64,000 bases of DNA from Pseudomonas proteolytica (GTDB lineage Bacteria > Pseudomonadota > Gammaproteobacteria > Pseudomonadales > Pseudomonadaceae): NCBI RefSeq assembly GCF_007858275.1, contig NZ_VFEV01000011.1, positions 62,001 to 126,000 of the forward strand, read 5' to 3'. Below, in pieces: positions 40,601-49,859 of the stretch. The notes beneath the pieces were generated by a model, which had not been told where the DNA came from, did not search any database, and saw only the letters and a list, made by a program, of their open reading frames with translations. Each line of letters starts with the position of its first letter. Within the stretch, counting starts at the first letter, position 1. Made by a program: the position numbers and the translations under genes.

Positions 40601-42513
40601 GCCAGGTGATACCCCCAGCGGTGGGGCTTGTCCATGATGTCCTTGACCAGCCGCAGCTTGCGCGATTCCAGCGCAGGGTAGCGACTGCTCGGCTCCAGGC
40701 GGGAAAACAGATAGTCCTGGTCTTCCCACTCCTCGGGGTCCTCGAACGAAAACCGCCAGGCCCCCTCGCCGTTGTGCACCATCGGCGGCTGATAGGCCGC
40801 CTGCCGCGTACGGTGGCTGGCCCGCCACACACCCTGCTGCGGCTCGTAGGTCACCTGATGCAGGTTATCGCCGACTTTGACGTATGAGCCAGCGCCCACC
40901 TTGTACACGCCCTGGGCGTCGGCAGGCACATCGTCGATCAGGTGTTGATCGTGGGAATACTGCCCGATGTCAGGGTGCCACAGCCGTGGCTGTCCATCCG
41001 TCGAACGCACTGCTTCCAGCGACTTGAAGTAACCGGCATAGCTTTGCCGGGTGCGCTTGAGTACGTTGCCCACGACCTTGGTCCCCGCAGCGAACAACAC
41101 CATTGAGGTAATGTCCTGCGCCACGGCTACCAACTGCTTGAGCGCCTCCTCCTTGTCGCCACGGCGCCAATCCTCAATGCCCTCATACACCTCGCCGAGC
41201 ATCTGCCCCACCGCCACGCTCGTCATCAACAGGCCCAATGCCGGAACCACAAAGCCGGCGAGATTGAGCAGCGTCAGCCCCGCGTCCAGGTAGTCCAGCA
41301 GACGCTGCTTGCGCACCTGCTCATCCACATCCGCCACCGGGACCGCCAGGGTCCGGGCGTCGATCTGCAATTTGCCCGCGTAGGTGGCAAAAAAGTGCTG
41401 CGCCAGGCTGGTGGTGATGGGCTTGGCCTCCAATACACCGAGGGTACGGTGCTGGTCAAAGCGACGGAAAAAATCGACCCGGTCTATTTCCCCCAGGTAC
41501 CCCGTGAAAAAGGTGCGGTAGGTGCTGACTTCCAGCTTCAGATCCAGATAAAGCTTGAAGTCGTTGAGCGATGGGTACTCAAAAAAAGGTCGCCCTGGCT
41601 CATTGGGCATGTACACCACACAGGGCTCCTGCGGGTAATCGGCAATCGGCCGGCCAGAGAACACCAGCACACTCCACAGGCAGCAATCCAGCGCATTCAA
41701 GCCCTGCCAGATGACCTGGCGCCCTTGGAACATCAGGCCCCTGGCCTGCACGGGGTCCATCTTGCGATCCAGCAGGGTGCATAACAGGCCATAGGTCGCG
41801 GGGGTGATATCGCCGCGCATGCAGGCAATGTGCGCGTCGATTTTCAGATCCAGGGTTTTCATCCAACCGATATCGAGCGCCACGCCATTGAAATAGGCGT
41901 CATCGCCGGGTTCGCCAACGTCGAGGTTGAACACGTCACTGATGTGCTGCTGATACAGGCTGCCGACATCAAGATCCCGGCAGCCCTTGGCAAATGCCTG
42001 CACGGAGACAGGGATCACCCCACCCTGGCCTGAACCCGATTGCAGCCGCGACGGCGGCGCAAAATGCGCCTCTTGCGCTTGCTCCTCGGTAAAGTTCTGC
42101 AGGGCCATGTGCAACAGGGTCTGCTGCTCCAGCTTGACACTGCGGACATATTCCAGCGGCAGCACGCCTTTCTGGTATTCGTAGAAGGCCCGCACAAACA
42201 GGTCCTTGTGCGGCTCGACCGTGACCTGCCATTGCCTCTGGCAGTAGGCCTTCAACTGCGCACTGCAAAACTCATCCAGTGAGCGCAATGGGCGCAAGCG
42301 TCCCGCGACGGCGGCCCTGGCCTCGTCAAGCTGCGCGGCCTCCCGCTCCAGCGCCTCCAGTACCCCTTTGGGAGCGTTCAACATCCAGCCCGGCAGGCGC
42401 TTTTGCAGGACCTCGGCCTTGGACAGGTCGTGGGTGATTTCCAGCAACGCCGCTTGTAGCTGGCGCTGCGTCAATTGAGTACATGTCTTGGTCAAATCAT
42501 CCTGGTCCGGCAT
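37687..42513 (-). CDS. Giant NEL-type E3 ubiquitin ligase toxin/effector, copy 1
   Basis: A 1608-residue protein. The N-terminal 560 residues resemble the dermonecrotic-toxin (DUF6543-like) region and include a conserved YMPNEPGRPFFEY segment near residue 300 and a hydrophobic pair of segments near 410-445 and 460-485. A long middle region follows. Leucine-rich repeats run from about 1130 to 1295 (for example RRLNLDRNRLTRLPEYLSRM). The C-terminal NEL domain has the catalytic CxD motif as Cys1404-Val-Asp (PANCVDG). In IpaH/SspH proteins that cysteine carries ubiquitin onto host targets. No signal peptide is visible. The ATG at 42513 has AGGA 8 bases upstream; an in-frame TTG two codons earlier is too close to it. 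It is a paralogue of 44711-49549. Confidence 0.85.
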   Translation of the reverse strand: MPDQDDLTKTCTQLTQRQLQAALLEITHDLSKAEVLQKRLPGWMLNAPKGVLEALEREAAQLDEARAAVAGRLRPLRSLDEFCSAQLKAYCQRQWQVTVEPHKDLFVRAFYEYQKGVLPLEYVRSVKLEQQTLLHMALQNFTEEQAQEAHFAPPSRLQSGSGQGGVIPVSVQAFAKGCRDLDVGSLYQQHISDVFNLDVGEPGDDAYFNGVALDIGWMKTLDLKIDAHIACMRGDITPATYGLLCTLLDRKMDPVQARGLMFQGRQVIWQGLNALDCCLWSVLVFSGRPIADYPQEPCVVYMPNEPGRPFFEYPSLNDFKLYLDLKLEVSTYRTFFTGYLGEIDRVDFFRRFDQHRTLGVLEAKPITTSLAQHFFATYAGKLQIDARTLAVPVADVDEQVRKQRLLDYLDAGLTLLNLAGFVVPALGLLMTSVAVGQMLGEVYEGIEDWRRGDKEEALKQLVAVAQDITSMVLFAAGTKVVGNVLKRTRQSYAGYFKSLEAVRSTDGQPRLWHPDIGQYSHDQHLIDDVPADAQGVYKVGAGSYVKVGDNLHQVTYEPQQGVWRASHRTRQAAYQPPMVHNGEGAWRFSFEDPEEWEDQDYLFSRLEPSSRYPALESRKLRLVKDIMDKPHRWGYHLAQECLPFPARFRDLYERFRLEQSIRDLVWLLERGAYLNGPSATTQMHALPLLPGWPEGHYFEVLDAQGSVTARYPAAGPFDAAGRLSLCEQAVAQGQVFDVLLSGLDAPRKAGLLGEGVAANDEHAALARQLLAHLKADRKPLFEQLYQAYDGPVPEGGAPLREAYPPLPSRVMRELMAQASSVELQALRDNQRVPMALAESVRVSLEAQRLDRALAGFEQPELAGLDTQCVAVRMLPHLDGWDSTLQVELRQGSPAGPLLALGAREGASVRRVLVSSGVGFTPFDAHGVSMGAAQAGSDGLFEAILQTLSATQRSALELPLHPGENAWRLRRRLAARAQSERVVAGEAFSDQASEPQALEVPSRMSDSPASPRPLVGKVQKIYPLFSDVQAAELLQSLGTDALAQAKAVARLQADLKLLRSILKHWKNNLGDLAAQPGMADIRHSRQQVAERIEACWRRQSFVLDDHQVPVPGLTLDGMRVGALPNLPPEIRFDHVRQLSLKNMRLGDDVAYFLKCFKGVRRLNLDRNRLTRLPEYLSRMPELNSLALPHNQLALTEYTRRKLADMSTLCLLDLSHNPIESHLDVSNMRDLQTLLLEDAKLVDLPTGIARLAHLEQVDLRSNWITVLPDWLFTSTRRFSQAINLGGNPLSSTTMSALISYRDAVGIGMGYVEDDSSRFTELKARRTWLPDEVAAADASKRAIWANLRDDPESMPLMALLAQLSGAADSRYVREDMTRRVWEVLQATHDSVELRERVFQLVAHPANCVDGATEIFSQVEVLKAVANATRQASRGQGNSGVLLSLGRGLFRLSELEKIAATYATEHASEDPLEVSLAYRVGLAKILQLPGQPKHMRFGSLADLTSENLERAHEQVLIAELSPVFLRFIAQLSFWKAHLKQQFPETFRRATEPFDGQQQALFENSQNLTDGEYLAQMEGLRAPRRQAINEVMERLTQQMMKYQDLNICHLPED

Positions 42514-42721
42514 GCGCAATGTCCTTTATTGCCCGTTAATCAGCCATTCACCATAACCCGACGCAAGCCTTTGAATTTACGCAGATAGTTGATCGTTAGC
42601 GGGTGCTTTACAGAGGTTTTTTGCGTGCAACCATCAGCGGGCTACCACCACAGGCCGGCGCGGATCGGCCGGCGCTCCCGCGATCGGCTAGAATGGCCGC
42701 CTTGTCTTTGCCGAGTTACCC

Positions 42722-44719
42722 ATGAACCCCGTATCGCCAAATGCCCAGCTTGACTGGGACGACCAGGGACGCCCGCGCTCGCGGGTCTTCGACGACGTGT
42801 ACTTCTCGGACCAGTCGGGCCTGGACGAAACCCGTTATGTGTTCCTTGAACAGAACCACCTGCAGCAGCGCTTTGCCGCGCTGCCCGAGGGTGGGCGGCT
42901 AGTGATCGGCGAGACCGGCTTTGGTACCGGGTTGAATTTCCTGTGCGCCTGGCAGCTGTTTGACCAGCACGCAGCGCCCGGCGCCCGCCTGCATTTTGTC
43001 AGTGTGGAAAAGTACCCCCTGAGCCATGCCGACCTGCAACGCGCCCTGGCCCTGTGGCCGCAACTCAAGCCGTGGGCCGACCAACTGCTGGCGCAATACG
43101 TGGCCATTCACCAGGGCTTCCAGCGCCTGGTGCTGGACGCAGGACGCGTGACCCTGACGCTGTTGATTGGCGATGCCCTGGAACAACTGCCACAACTGGA
43201 CGCGCAGGTCGATGCGTGGTTTCTCGACGGCTTTGCCCCGGCGAAAAACCCCGACATGTGGACCGCCGAACTGTTTGCCGAACTGGCCCGACTCGCGGCA
43301 CCGGGCTCGACGATCAGTACCTTCACCAGCACCGGCTGGGTACGGCGCCTGCTCAATGGCGCCGGGTTCAAGATGAAGCGCACGCCGGGCATCGGTCACA
43401 AGTGGGAAATCCTGCGTGGCGAATTCCTCGGCTGGCCGTCGCAAACACCCGCGCCGCCAGCGATCAAGCCCTGGTTCGCCCGCCCGCCGGCGCACCGCGG
43501 TGAACGCCGGGCCCTGGTCATCGGCGGCGGCATGGCCGGTTGCACCACCGCGGCCAGCCTTGCGGCGCGGGGTTGGCAGGTCAGCCTGCTGGAGCGCCAT
43601 GACGGCCTGGCGCAAGAAGCCTCAGGCAATCCTCAGGGTGTGCTGTACCTCAAGTTGTCCGCCCATGGCACCGCGCTGTCGCAGATGATTGTCAGTGGTT
43701 TTGGACATACCCGCCGCCTGCTCCAGCATTTGCAACGCGGGCTCGACTGGGACAATTGCGGGGTCTTGCAACTGGCCTTCAACCCCAAGGAGGCCGCACG
43801 CCAGGCGCAATTGGCAGCAGCCTTCGATCCGCAGTTGGTCCATCAACTGGATCAGCAGCAGGCGCAGGCGCAGGCCGGTATCGGCCTTGAATCGGGCGGC
43901 TTGTTCTACCCCGAGGGCGGCTGGGTCCACCCGCCCGCATTGTGCGAATGGCAGGCGCGTCAGCCGGGCATCGAGATCCTGACCCATCATGATGCCCTGG
44001 ACCTGCGCAAGGTCGATGACCAATGGCAAGCCTTTGACGGCGAGCGGTTGCTGGCCAGCGCACCGGTGGTAGTGCTGGCCGGGGCGGCCGAGGTCAAGCG
44101 CTTTGCGGCGAGTGCCCAATTGCCCCTCAAACGGATCCGCGGGCAAATCACCCGCGTGCCACAGACCGGCAGCAGTCAAAGCCTGGCCACCGTGGTTTGC
44201 GCCGAAGGCTACGTGGCCCCGCCTCGCCTGGGTGAACACACGCTGGGGGCCAGCTTCGATTTCAAGAGCGACGACTTGACTGCCACCGCCGCCGACCACG
44301 CGGGCAACCTGGCCCTGCTTGCGGCCATCTCGCCCGACCTGGCCGCACGCCTGCAAGCGTCCAGCCTCGCCCCGGACACCCTGCAAGGCCGTGCCGCGTT
44401 CCGCTGTACCAGCCCGGACTACCTGCCGATTGTCGGGCCGTTGGCCGACAGCCCGGCCTTCGCCGAGGCCTACGCGGCCCTGCGCAAGGATGCGCGCCAG
44501 ACGCCCGACATAGCCTGCCCGTGGCTGGACGGCCTGTACGTCAACAGCGGCCATGGCTCCCGTGGGCTGATCACCGCACCGTTGAGCGCCGAGCTACTCG
44601 CCGCCTGGCTCGACAACGAGCCACTGCCCTTGCCCCGAAGCGTGGCCGAAGCCTGCCACCCGAATCGTTTTGCCCTGCGCACGTTGGTGCGCAGCAATGT
44701 GACCGGGCATTCAAGCTAA
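42722..44719 (+). CDS. mnmC: Bifunctional tRNA mnm5s2U34 methyltransferase / FAD-dependent oxidase
   Basis: A 665-residue protein. Residues 1-235 form the SAM methyltransferase part (IGETGFGTGLNFLCAWQLF, DAWFLDGFAPAKNPDMW). Residues from about 260 form the FAD oxidase part (ALVIGGGMAGCTTAASLAARG), ending with YVNSGHGSRGLITAPL. It completes the mnm5s2U modification at the wobble base of tRNAs for Lys, Glu and Gln. It is a core gene, here flanked on both sides by paralogous toxin-like genes on the other strand. Its last 9 bases overlap the end of copy 2. Confidence 0.96.
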   Translation: MNPVSPNAQLDWDDQGRPRSRVFDDVYFSDQSGLDETRYVFLEQNHLQQRFAALPEGGRLVIGETGFGTGLNFLCAWQLFDQHAAPGARLHFVSVEKYPLSHADLQRALALWPQLKPWADQLLAQYVAIHQGFQRLVLDAGRVTLTLLIGDALEQLPQLDAQVDAWFLDGFAPAKNPDMWTAELFAELARLAAPGSTISTFTSTGWVRRLLNGAGFKMKRTPGIGHKWEILRGEFLGWPSQTPAPPAIKPWFARPPAHRGERRALVIGGGMAGCTTAASLAARGWQVSLLERHDGLAQEASGNPQGVLYLKLSAHGTALSQMIVSGFGHTRRLLQHLQRGLDWDNCGVLQLAFNPKEAARQAQLAAAFDPQLVHQLDQQQAQAQAGIGLESGGLFYPEGGWVHPPALCEWQARQPGIEILTHHDALDLRKVDDQWQAFDGERLLASAPVVVLAGAAEVKRFAASAQLPLKRIRGQITRVPQTGSSQSLATVVCAEGYVAPPRLGEHTLGASFDFKSDDLTATAADHAGNLALLAAISPDLAARLQASSLAPDTLQGRAAFRCTSPDYLPIVGPLADSPAFAEAYAALRKDARQTPDIACPWLDGLYVNSGHGSRGLITAPLSAELLAAWLDNEPLPLPRSVAEACHPNRFALRTLVRSNVTGHSS

Positions 44720-47700
44720 CGGCAAACCGCAGCCGACCAACTCTTGGTATTTCAACGCCTCCTCGGTGAGGCGTTCCAGCTCTGCTTGTTCGGCCAGCCT
44801 CTGCTCCCTGAGCACCTCATTCATCTGGTCGCGATAGGAAGCGTCATCCAGGGTCAGGCCCTGGTCGAACACCGCTTGCAGGCGCTGGTCGTAGGGCTCG
44901 TTCACCTGCTCGAACCCACGACTGAAGGTGCGCTTGAGATAGCCGACCCAGAATGGCAACTCCACCAGAAACTTCTGCAGCGCCGGCGACAACTCGGCAG
45001 CCCGCAACCGAGACTCGGCAGTGCGCAACGCCTGCGGCGTGACCCCGCCCAATCGGGAAAAGCGCATGTGCCGGGGTTGGCCCGGCAAGTAAAACTGATC
45101 GACCAGCCCGGTACGGTACGCAAGGCTGACCTCCTGCGGGTCCGACAACGGATGCTCGTTGCTATGGGCGCGGGCCATGCCCTCCAGTTGCTCAAGGCGG
45201 AACAGGCCCTTGCCCAGGCGCAGCAACGATTTGGCATTCATCTGCCCGCCTTCCAACAGCCTGGTTGCTTCGTTGACCTCAACCAATACTTCCAGATTGC
45301 TGAAACTCACTGCGGCGGCGTCGTCACAATTCAACGGTGTGCCGGCGCGCTCAAAAATCTCTTCGCGCAATTTCACATCGGCGGCAGCGGCATCCAGTAC
45401 CCGCCATACCCGACGCGCCATATCTTCACGCACCTGCATCGAATCGGCCGTGCCCCCCAGCTCGGCCAGCAGCTTGAACAGGCCGTCGGAACCGGGTTCA
45501 TCATTGAGTCCCTTCCAGGCCAGCTCCTTCTCGGCCACCCCCCTGGCCCCATCCTGCGTCAACCATAGCTCCCGGGCGCGCTGCTCGTTGAGCCGGGCGA
45601 TATCGTCCTCGATAAACCCCATGCCCACCCCCACGCTGTTGCGAAAGTTGCTCAACAACTGTTGACTGCGCGAATCCAGCGGGTTGTGGCGCAAGTTAAT
45701 CATCTCGGCCCTTTGCCGCGTCTGGGTGAAGAGCCAGCCGGGCAACTGGGCGATGTCATTGTCACGCAGGTCAACACTTTCCAGATTAGGAATGCGCAGC
45801 AGACCACTGGGCAAATCCTTGAGCCGGCAATTGCTCAGGACCAAATGGCGCAACTCAAACATCCGGCTAACCAGCGGCGGATCGATCAACGGGTTGTCGC
45901 TGAGGTTCAAGACCCTGAGCCCGCGCATATCCGCGAGCTTGGCCCGTGTGTATTCGGTGAGTTGCAAGCGGTTGCCGTTCAAGTACAAGCGTTGCAGTTC
46001 AGGCATCTGGGACAGCGCTTCGGGCAAAAGCGTCAGCTCGTTACCGGTCAGCTCCAGCGAACGTAGACCTTTGAAGTGCTTGAGAAAGTAGGCAACGTCA
46101 TCGTTGAGTCCCATGCGCTTGAGCGACAGTTGCTCGATGGCGTCAAATCGGATGCTCGCCGGCAATGTCGGCAAAGGGCCAACGGCCATACCATCGAGGC
46201 TCAGGCTGGGAACCTTTTCACCGTATGCATCGGCCAGCAGCATCGCCGATTGCCAGCAGCGCTTGATCGTCTGCGCCGATTGCAGGCGGCTCCAGCGATA
46301 GTCCGCCACGGGGTTGGGTAGTTTCTCCAGCGAAGCCGTCTCGCTGCACCACAGCTTGAGCGCACGGCGCAGGGCCTCGTACTGCTGTTCAAGCGCGCGA
46401 ACCGCCTTGGCCCGGGCCAGGTGATCCGGCCCCAGCCCCTGGAGGAAGGTCGCGATGCGCGCCTCATCAAACAACGGGTAGAGCTTGCGCACCTTGCGCA
46501 CCAGTTCCAGCGGATGCTTGACCTGCTCCTTCCTCATCGCCTGCACGCAGGCCACCGGTTGCTCGGGCAGCGCCGCCCGTTCAGGCCAGAGGTAACGGGA
46601 AAGCTGGCCGCGTTCATCCCGCGCCTTGAATATGACTTTATTACGCAACTGAACGTCGGCGCTGCTCCCCTCCAGTTGCAACCTTGCGCGCTGTGCGGGC
46701 GCCAGGCTCTCGAGAACGGCCTGATAGAAACCCTGTGGCCCTCCGAATGCCTTGCCCGCCACGACGCCCTGTGAGTCGAGGGTTTCAAAACCCTTGGCCG
46801 AATGAATCAACGTCCGTGTAAATACAGCGGCCTGGTTGCCCGCCTGCCCCAGCACCCGCCCCGTCGCTGACGCTTGGCGCAATTGCAGAAAAACATCTTC
46901 TGGCCAGCCCGGCAGCCCGTCGAACAACCCCAGCGCCAGGCGCCACGTTGCCTCATCCGCCAGCTCCGGCAGATGCAAGCCGAGCACGGCCTGATCTTCA
47001 TACAGCGTTTCCAGGGTTTCCCGCGCCCGCTGCGCCACCAGCAGCGGGATCCGCCCGGTGCGCCGCAATGCCCAGCGTTGTTCTGTCGGGATGCCAGTCA
47101 TGACCTCCCACGCCAGGCGGGTCGGTAACTGCGGGTAGTGCTGCTTGAGCAGGCCATGATCACCCAGGTCGAGCCTGTCGTAATCCTCGTACAGCTTTTC
47201 GTACACCCGCCGATGATTGGGCCTGAGGGCGGCAGCCAAACGCCGCCTCAATACCGCGGGCGCCGCCTGCGCCGAATACACCCCGCCCAGCAATTGCTGG
47301 CTCTCATCGGCGTCCAGTGCCGCCAGCGTCGTGGAGATGACCTTGCCTTCGCTCAACTGCTGTTCGGTAATGTGAATACTCAGGTCTTCATAGTCGAACG
47401 GTGCCGTGTCAGGGTAGCGCTCAAGCAATACACCCTCTTGGTCCAGCACCTCGAAAAACCTTCCCTGGGGCCAGCCTTCGACCATGGGCAGCGCCAGCAA
47501 CTGGGTATGCGCCGTGCTCGGGTCCGGGGATGGCTGGTGCTCCAGTTGCCAGAGCAGATCCCGGACCTTTTGATTGAGGTTGAACCGCATTGCACACTCC
47601 CGAAAGCGCTCCGGCAGCGGCAGGCTTTCCAGGGCCAGTTGTTGCAGGCGGGGCGTGGTCATGTCGGTGATGCTGGCAATATCTTTCAGATGGCCGTCGG

Positions 47701-49549
47701 GCAGGTCTGCGAGGCTGGGGTCCAGGCGTTTGAGCAGGTACTCGGGGTCACGCCATTCGTGCAAACGCTCAAAGGTGAACTGCCAGCCGCCCTGACGATT
47801 GTGGGTCAGGAACGGGCGATACGCCGACTCGCGCAGCGGGTGCAAGGCCCGCCAGTAACCGGTGCGCTCATCAAAGGCAATGGCGTACAGCGAGCCCTCG
47901 ACCTTGACATAGGACTGCCCAAGGATCTGATAGATACCCCTGGGGCTGGCCACCGTTCCTGTAATGTCCAGCGCCTGGCGATAAGGCATCGGGCGACCGC
48001 GCCACAAGCGCGAACTGCGGTCCCCTAGCTTGACGGCTTCCATCCCGTCGAAGAACCGCTGCGCATTGGCCTGCGTCTGTCGCAGTCGCCCCACTAGGCT
48101 GGCACCGGCGGCGAACAACGCCATGGTGGCGAGGTTTTCTGCGACATTGACCAAATGCTTCAGCGCTTCCTGACGGTCATTGTGGCGCCAGTCCTCAACC
48201 CCCTCGAACACCTCGCCCAGCAGTTGGCCGACCGCCACGCCCATCATCAACTGGCCCAACAGCGGCACGACCAGGCCGGCCACGTTCAATACGGTCAGGC
48301 CGACATCCATGTAGTCCTGCAAGCGCTGCTGGCGGGCCTCTTCGTCGACTTGCGCCTTGGGCACCGCCAGAACCTGCGCGTCCAGTTGTAACTTAGTCAC
48401 ATAGGCACTGAAAAAAAACGCCGACAAGTTACCAATGACCGGCAACGGTTCTACGGCGTAAAGGGTGCGGGTGCGGTCGAACCGCTGGAAAAAATCGAAG
48501 CGCTGCGCCTCGTCGAGGTAGCCGTTAAAAAAAAGGCGGTAGCTTTTCACCTGAAGCTTGAGGGTCAGGTAGAGCTTGAAATCCTCCAGCGACGCATACC
48601 GGTACCACGGCCTGACCGGCTCGTTGGGCATGTACACCAGAAACGGCCCGCTGGCAAAAGCGTCGTAGGTGTGATGGGAAAATATCAACACGCTCCAGAT
48701 GCAAACCTCATTGATACTCACCCCATGCCAGGCCAATGGTTTGCCATCGAGCAACATCGATGTGACCTCGCTCGCGGGAAAATCCGCGCAGATCAGTTGC
48801 TGCAACAGCCGGTAAGTGGCCTCGTCGAGATCGCGCCTGGCGTAGGCAATGTGCAGATCAACCTGCATGTCCATGCACCGCGATTGACCAATCGCGGCGA
48901 GTGCCGGGTTGTAACCGCGCGTGGGGTCGACCGGCCCTTCTTCGGGCGCGGGCAGATTGAAGATCTCGCGAATATGCGCCTGGTAGGCGGCCCCCAGGTC
49001 CAGCTCACGGCAATACTGCACAAACTGCGCAGCGGTCAACGTCGGCGATGCCAGCCGTTTTGCGCCGACACGTACCACGGCGGCCTGCGGCAGGCCACCG
49101 GGTGCGGCACTGGCCGCCGCAAAGTTCTGCATGGCGGCCTGCAACAGGCTGTGCTTTTGCAGGTTCACGGTTTCTATAAGCAGGCCGCCCAGATCCGGAC
49201 CGACCCCACTCAGGTTGCGTGTGGGTACCTCCAGTGTGTCGTGGTGGATATCCAGGGTGTTCAGCGCCTTGGTGGCCAAAAAGGCTGTGAGTTGCTCGGC
49301 GCAAAACGTATCCAGGGGCTTGACGCGGTTGAGCAGCCGGCGCGCGCGCTGGCGGGGTGCCTCACTTTCCGCGTGGGCCTTTTCCAGGGCTTCAAGAGCG
49401 CCGGGCGTGGCCGCCTCCAACCACGTCGGCAACGTCTCGATCAAGGTCTGCGCCTTGTCCAGGTGGCCGGTGATATCCAGCAGGGCCCGCAACCGCTCCT
49501 CTGGCGCCACAACGCGGGGGGCCTGTTTTTGCTCGGGTGTTTGTGTCAT
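44711..49549 (-). CDS. Giant NEL-type E3 ubiquitin ligase toxin/effector, copy 2
   Basis: A 1612-residue paralogue of 37687-42513, with the same order of parts. An N-terminal dermonecrotic-toxin-like region has YMPNEPVRPWYRY near residue 310 and hydrophobic stretches near 420-490. Leucine-rich repeats run from about 1135 to 1300 (for example RSLELTGNELTLLPEALSQM). The NEL domain has Cys1408-Asp-Asp (LNCDDAA) as the CxD motif. From the catalytic cysteine to the C-terminus both paralogues have exactly 205 residues, while other segments differ widely in sequence. GGACG lies upstream of the ATG. There is no signal peptide. It is divergent from asnO and its 3' end overlaps mnmC. Confidence 0.85.
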   Translation of the reverse strand: MTQTPEQKQAPRVVAPEERLRALLDITGHLDKAQTLIETLPTWLEAATPGALEALEKAHAESEAPRQRARRLLNRVKPLDTFCAEQLTAFLATKALNTLDIHHDTLEVPTRNLSGVGPDLGGLLIETVNLQKHSLLQAAMQNFAAASAAPGGLPQAAVVRVGAKRLASPTLTAAQFVQYCRELDLGAAYQAHIREIFNLPAPEEGPVDPTRGYNPALAAIGQSRCMDMQVDLHIAYARRDLDEATYRLLQQLICADFPASEVTSMLLDGKPLAWHGVSINEVCIWSVLIFSHHTYDAFASGPFLVYMPNEPVRPWYRYASLEDFKLYLTLKLQVKSYRLFFNGYLDEAQRFDFFQRFDRTRTLYAVEPLPVIGNLSAFFFSAYVTKLQLDAQVLAVPKAQVDEEARQQRLQDYMDVGLTVLNVAGLVVPLLGQLMMGVAVGQLLGEVFEGVEDWRHNDRQEALKHLVNVAENLATMALFAAGASLVGRLRQTQANAQRFFDGMEAVKLGDRSSRLWRGRPMPYRQALDITGTVASPRGIYQILGQSYVKVEGSLYAIAFDERTGYWRALHPLRESAYRPFLTHNRQGGWQFTFERLHEWRDPEYLLKRLDPSLADLPDGHLKDIASITDMTTPRLQQLALESLPLPERFRECAMRFNLNQKVRDLLWQLEHQPSPDPSTAHTQLLALPMVEGWPQGRFFEVLDQEGVLLERYPDTAPFDYEDLSIHITEQQLSEGKVISTTLAALDADESQQLLGGVYSAQAAPAVLRRRLAAALRPNHRRVYEKLYEDYDRLDLGDHGLLKQHYPQLPTRLAWEVMTGIPTEQRWALRRTGRIPLLVAQRARETLETLYEDQAVLGLHLPELADEATWRLALGLFDGLPGWPEDVFLQLRQASATGRVLGQAGNQAAVFTRTLIHSAKGFETLDSQGVVAGKAFGGPQGFYQAVLESLAPAQRARLQLEGSSADVQLRNKVIFKARDERGQLSRYLWPERAALPEQPVACVQAMRKEQVKHPLELVRKVRKLYPLFDEARIATFLQGLGPDHLARAKAVRALEQQYEALRRALKLWCSETASLEKLPNPVADYRWSRLQSAQTIKRCWQSAMLLADAYGEKVPSLSLDGMAVGPLPTLPASIRFDAIEQLSLKRMGLNDDVAYFLKHFKGLRSLELTGNELTLLPEALSQMPELQRLYLNGNRLQLTEYTRAKLADMRGLRVLNLSDNPLIDPPLVSRMFELRHLVLSNCRLKDLPSGLLRIPNLESVDLRDNDIAQLPGWLFTQTRQRAEMINLRHNPLDSRSQQLLSNFRNSVGVGMGFIEDDIARLNEQRARELWLTQDGARGVAEKELAWKGLNDEPGSDGLFKLLAELGGTADSMQVREDMARRVWRVLDAAAADVKLREEIFERAGTPLNCDDAAAVSFSNLEVLVEVNEATRLLEGGQMNAKSLLRLGKGLFRLEQLEGMARAHSNEHPLSDPQEVSLAYRTGLVDQFYLPGQPRHMRFSRLGGVTPQALRTAESRLRAAELSPALQKFLVELPFWVGYLKRTFSRGFEQVNEPYDQRLQAVFDQGLTLDDASYRDQMNEVLREQRLAEQAELERLTEEALKYQELVGCGLPLA

Positions 49550-49859
49550 CTACCACGTCCCTTATGACGTTGAACATGGCTCCACACCCTAAGCCCATCG
49601 CGCCTGAAAACCGATTCGAATAGCAGGGCGTTCAGCCCGCTGAACCGCCCACTATTTGTATGTCATTGCCTATCTATATACCGCCCTTCAACGCCAGGCC
49701 ACGGCGTGCGATACCCACTACAAAATCAGCGCAGGCCATTTGCCTTATAACGCATTGTTCTAAAACTCCCGCAACACGGATGGGGTCAGTCTCTGGGTAC
49801 CCGCCGTATTGACGGGTGCGTTTTTATCCCTCCCCAACGGAAAAACCGGTAAGGAATTT
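49550..49859. other. Divergent gap between NEL copy 2 and asnO
   Basis: A 310-base gap that must hold promoters for both directions; none is clear enough to mark. Just before asnO there is a small hairpin (49799-49803 with 49813-49817) followed by GCG and five T (49821-49825), which could act as a weak attenuator. An 8-base palindrome GGGTACCC (49795-49802) overlaps it. Confidence 0.4.
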
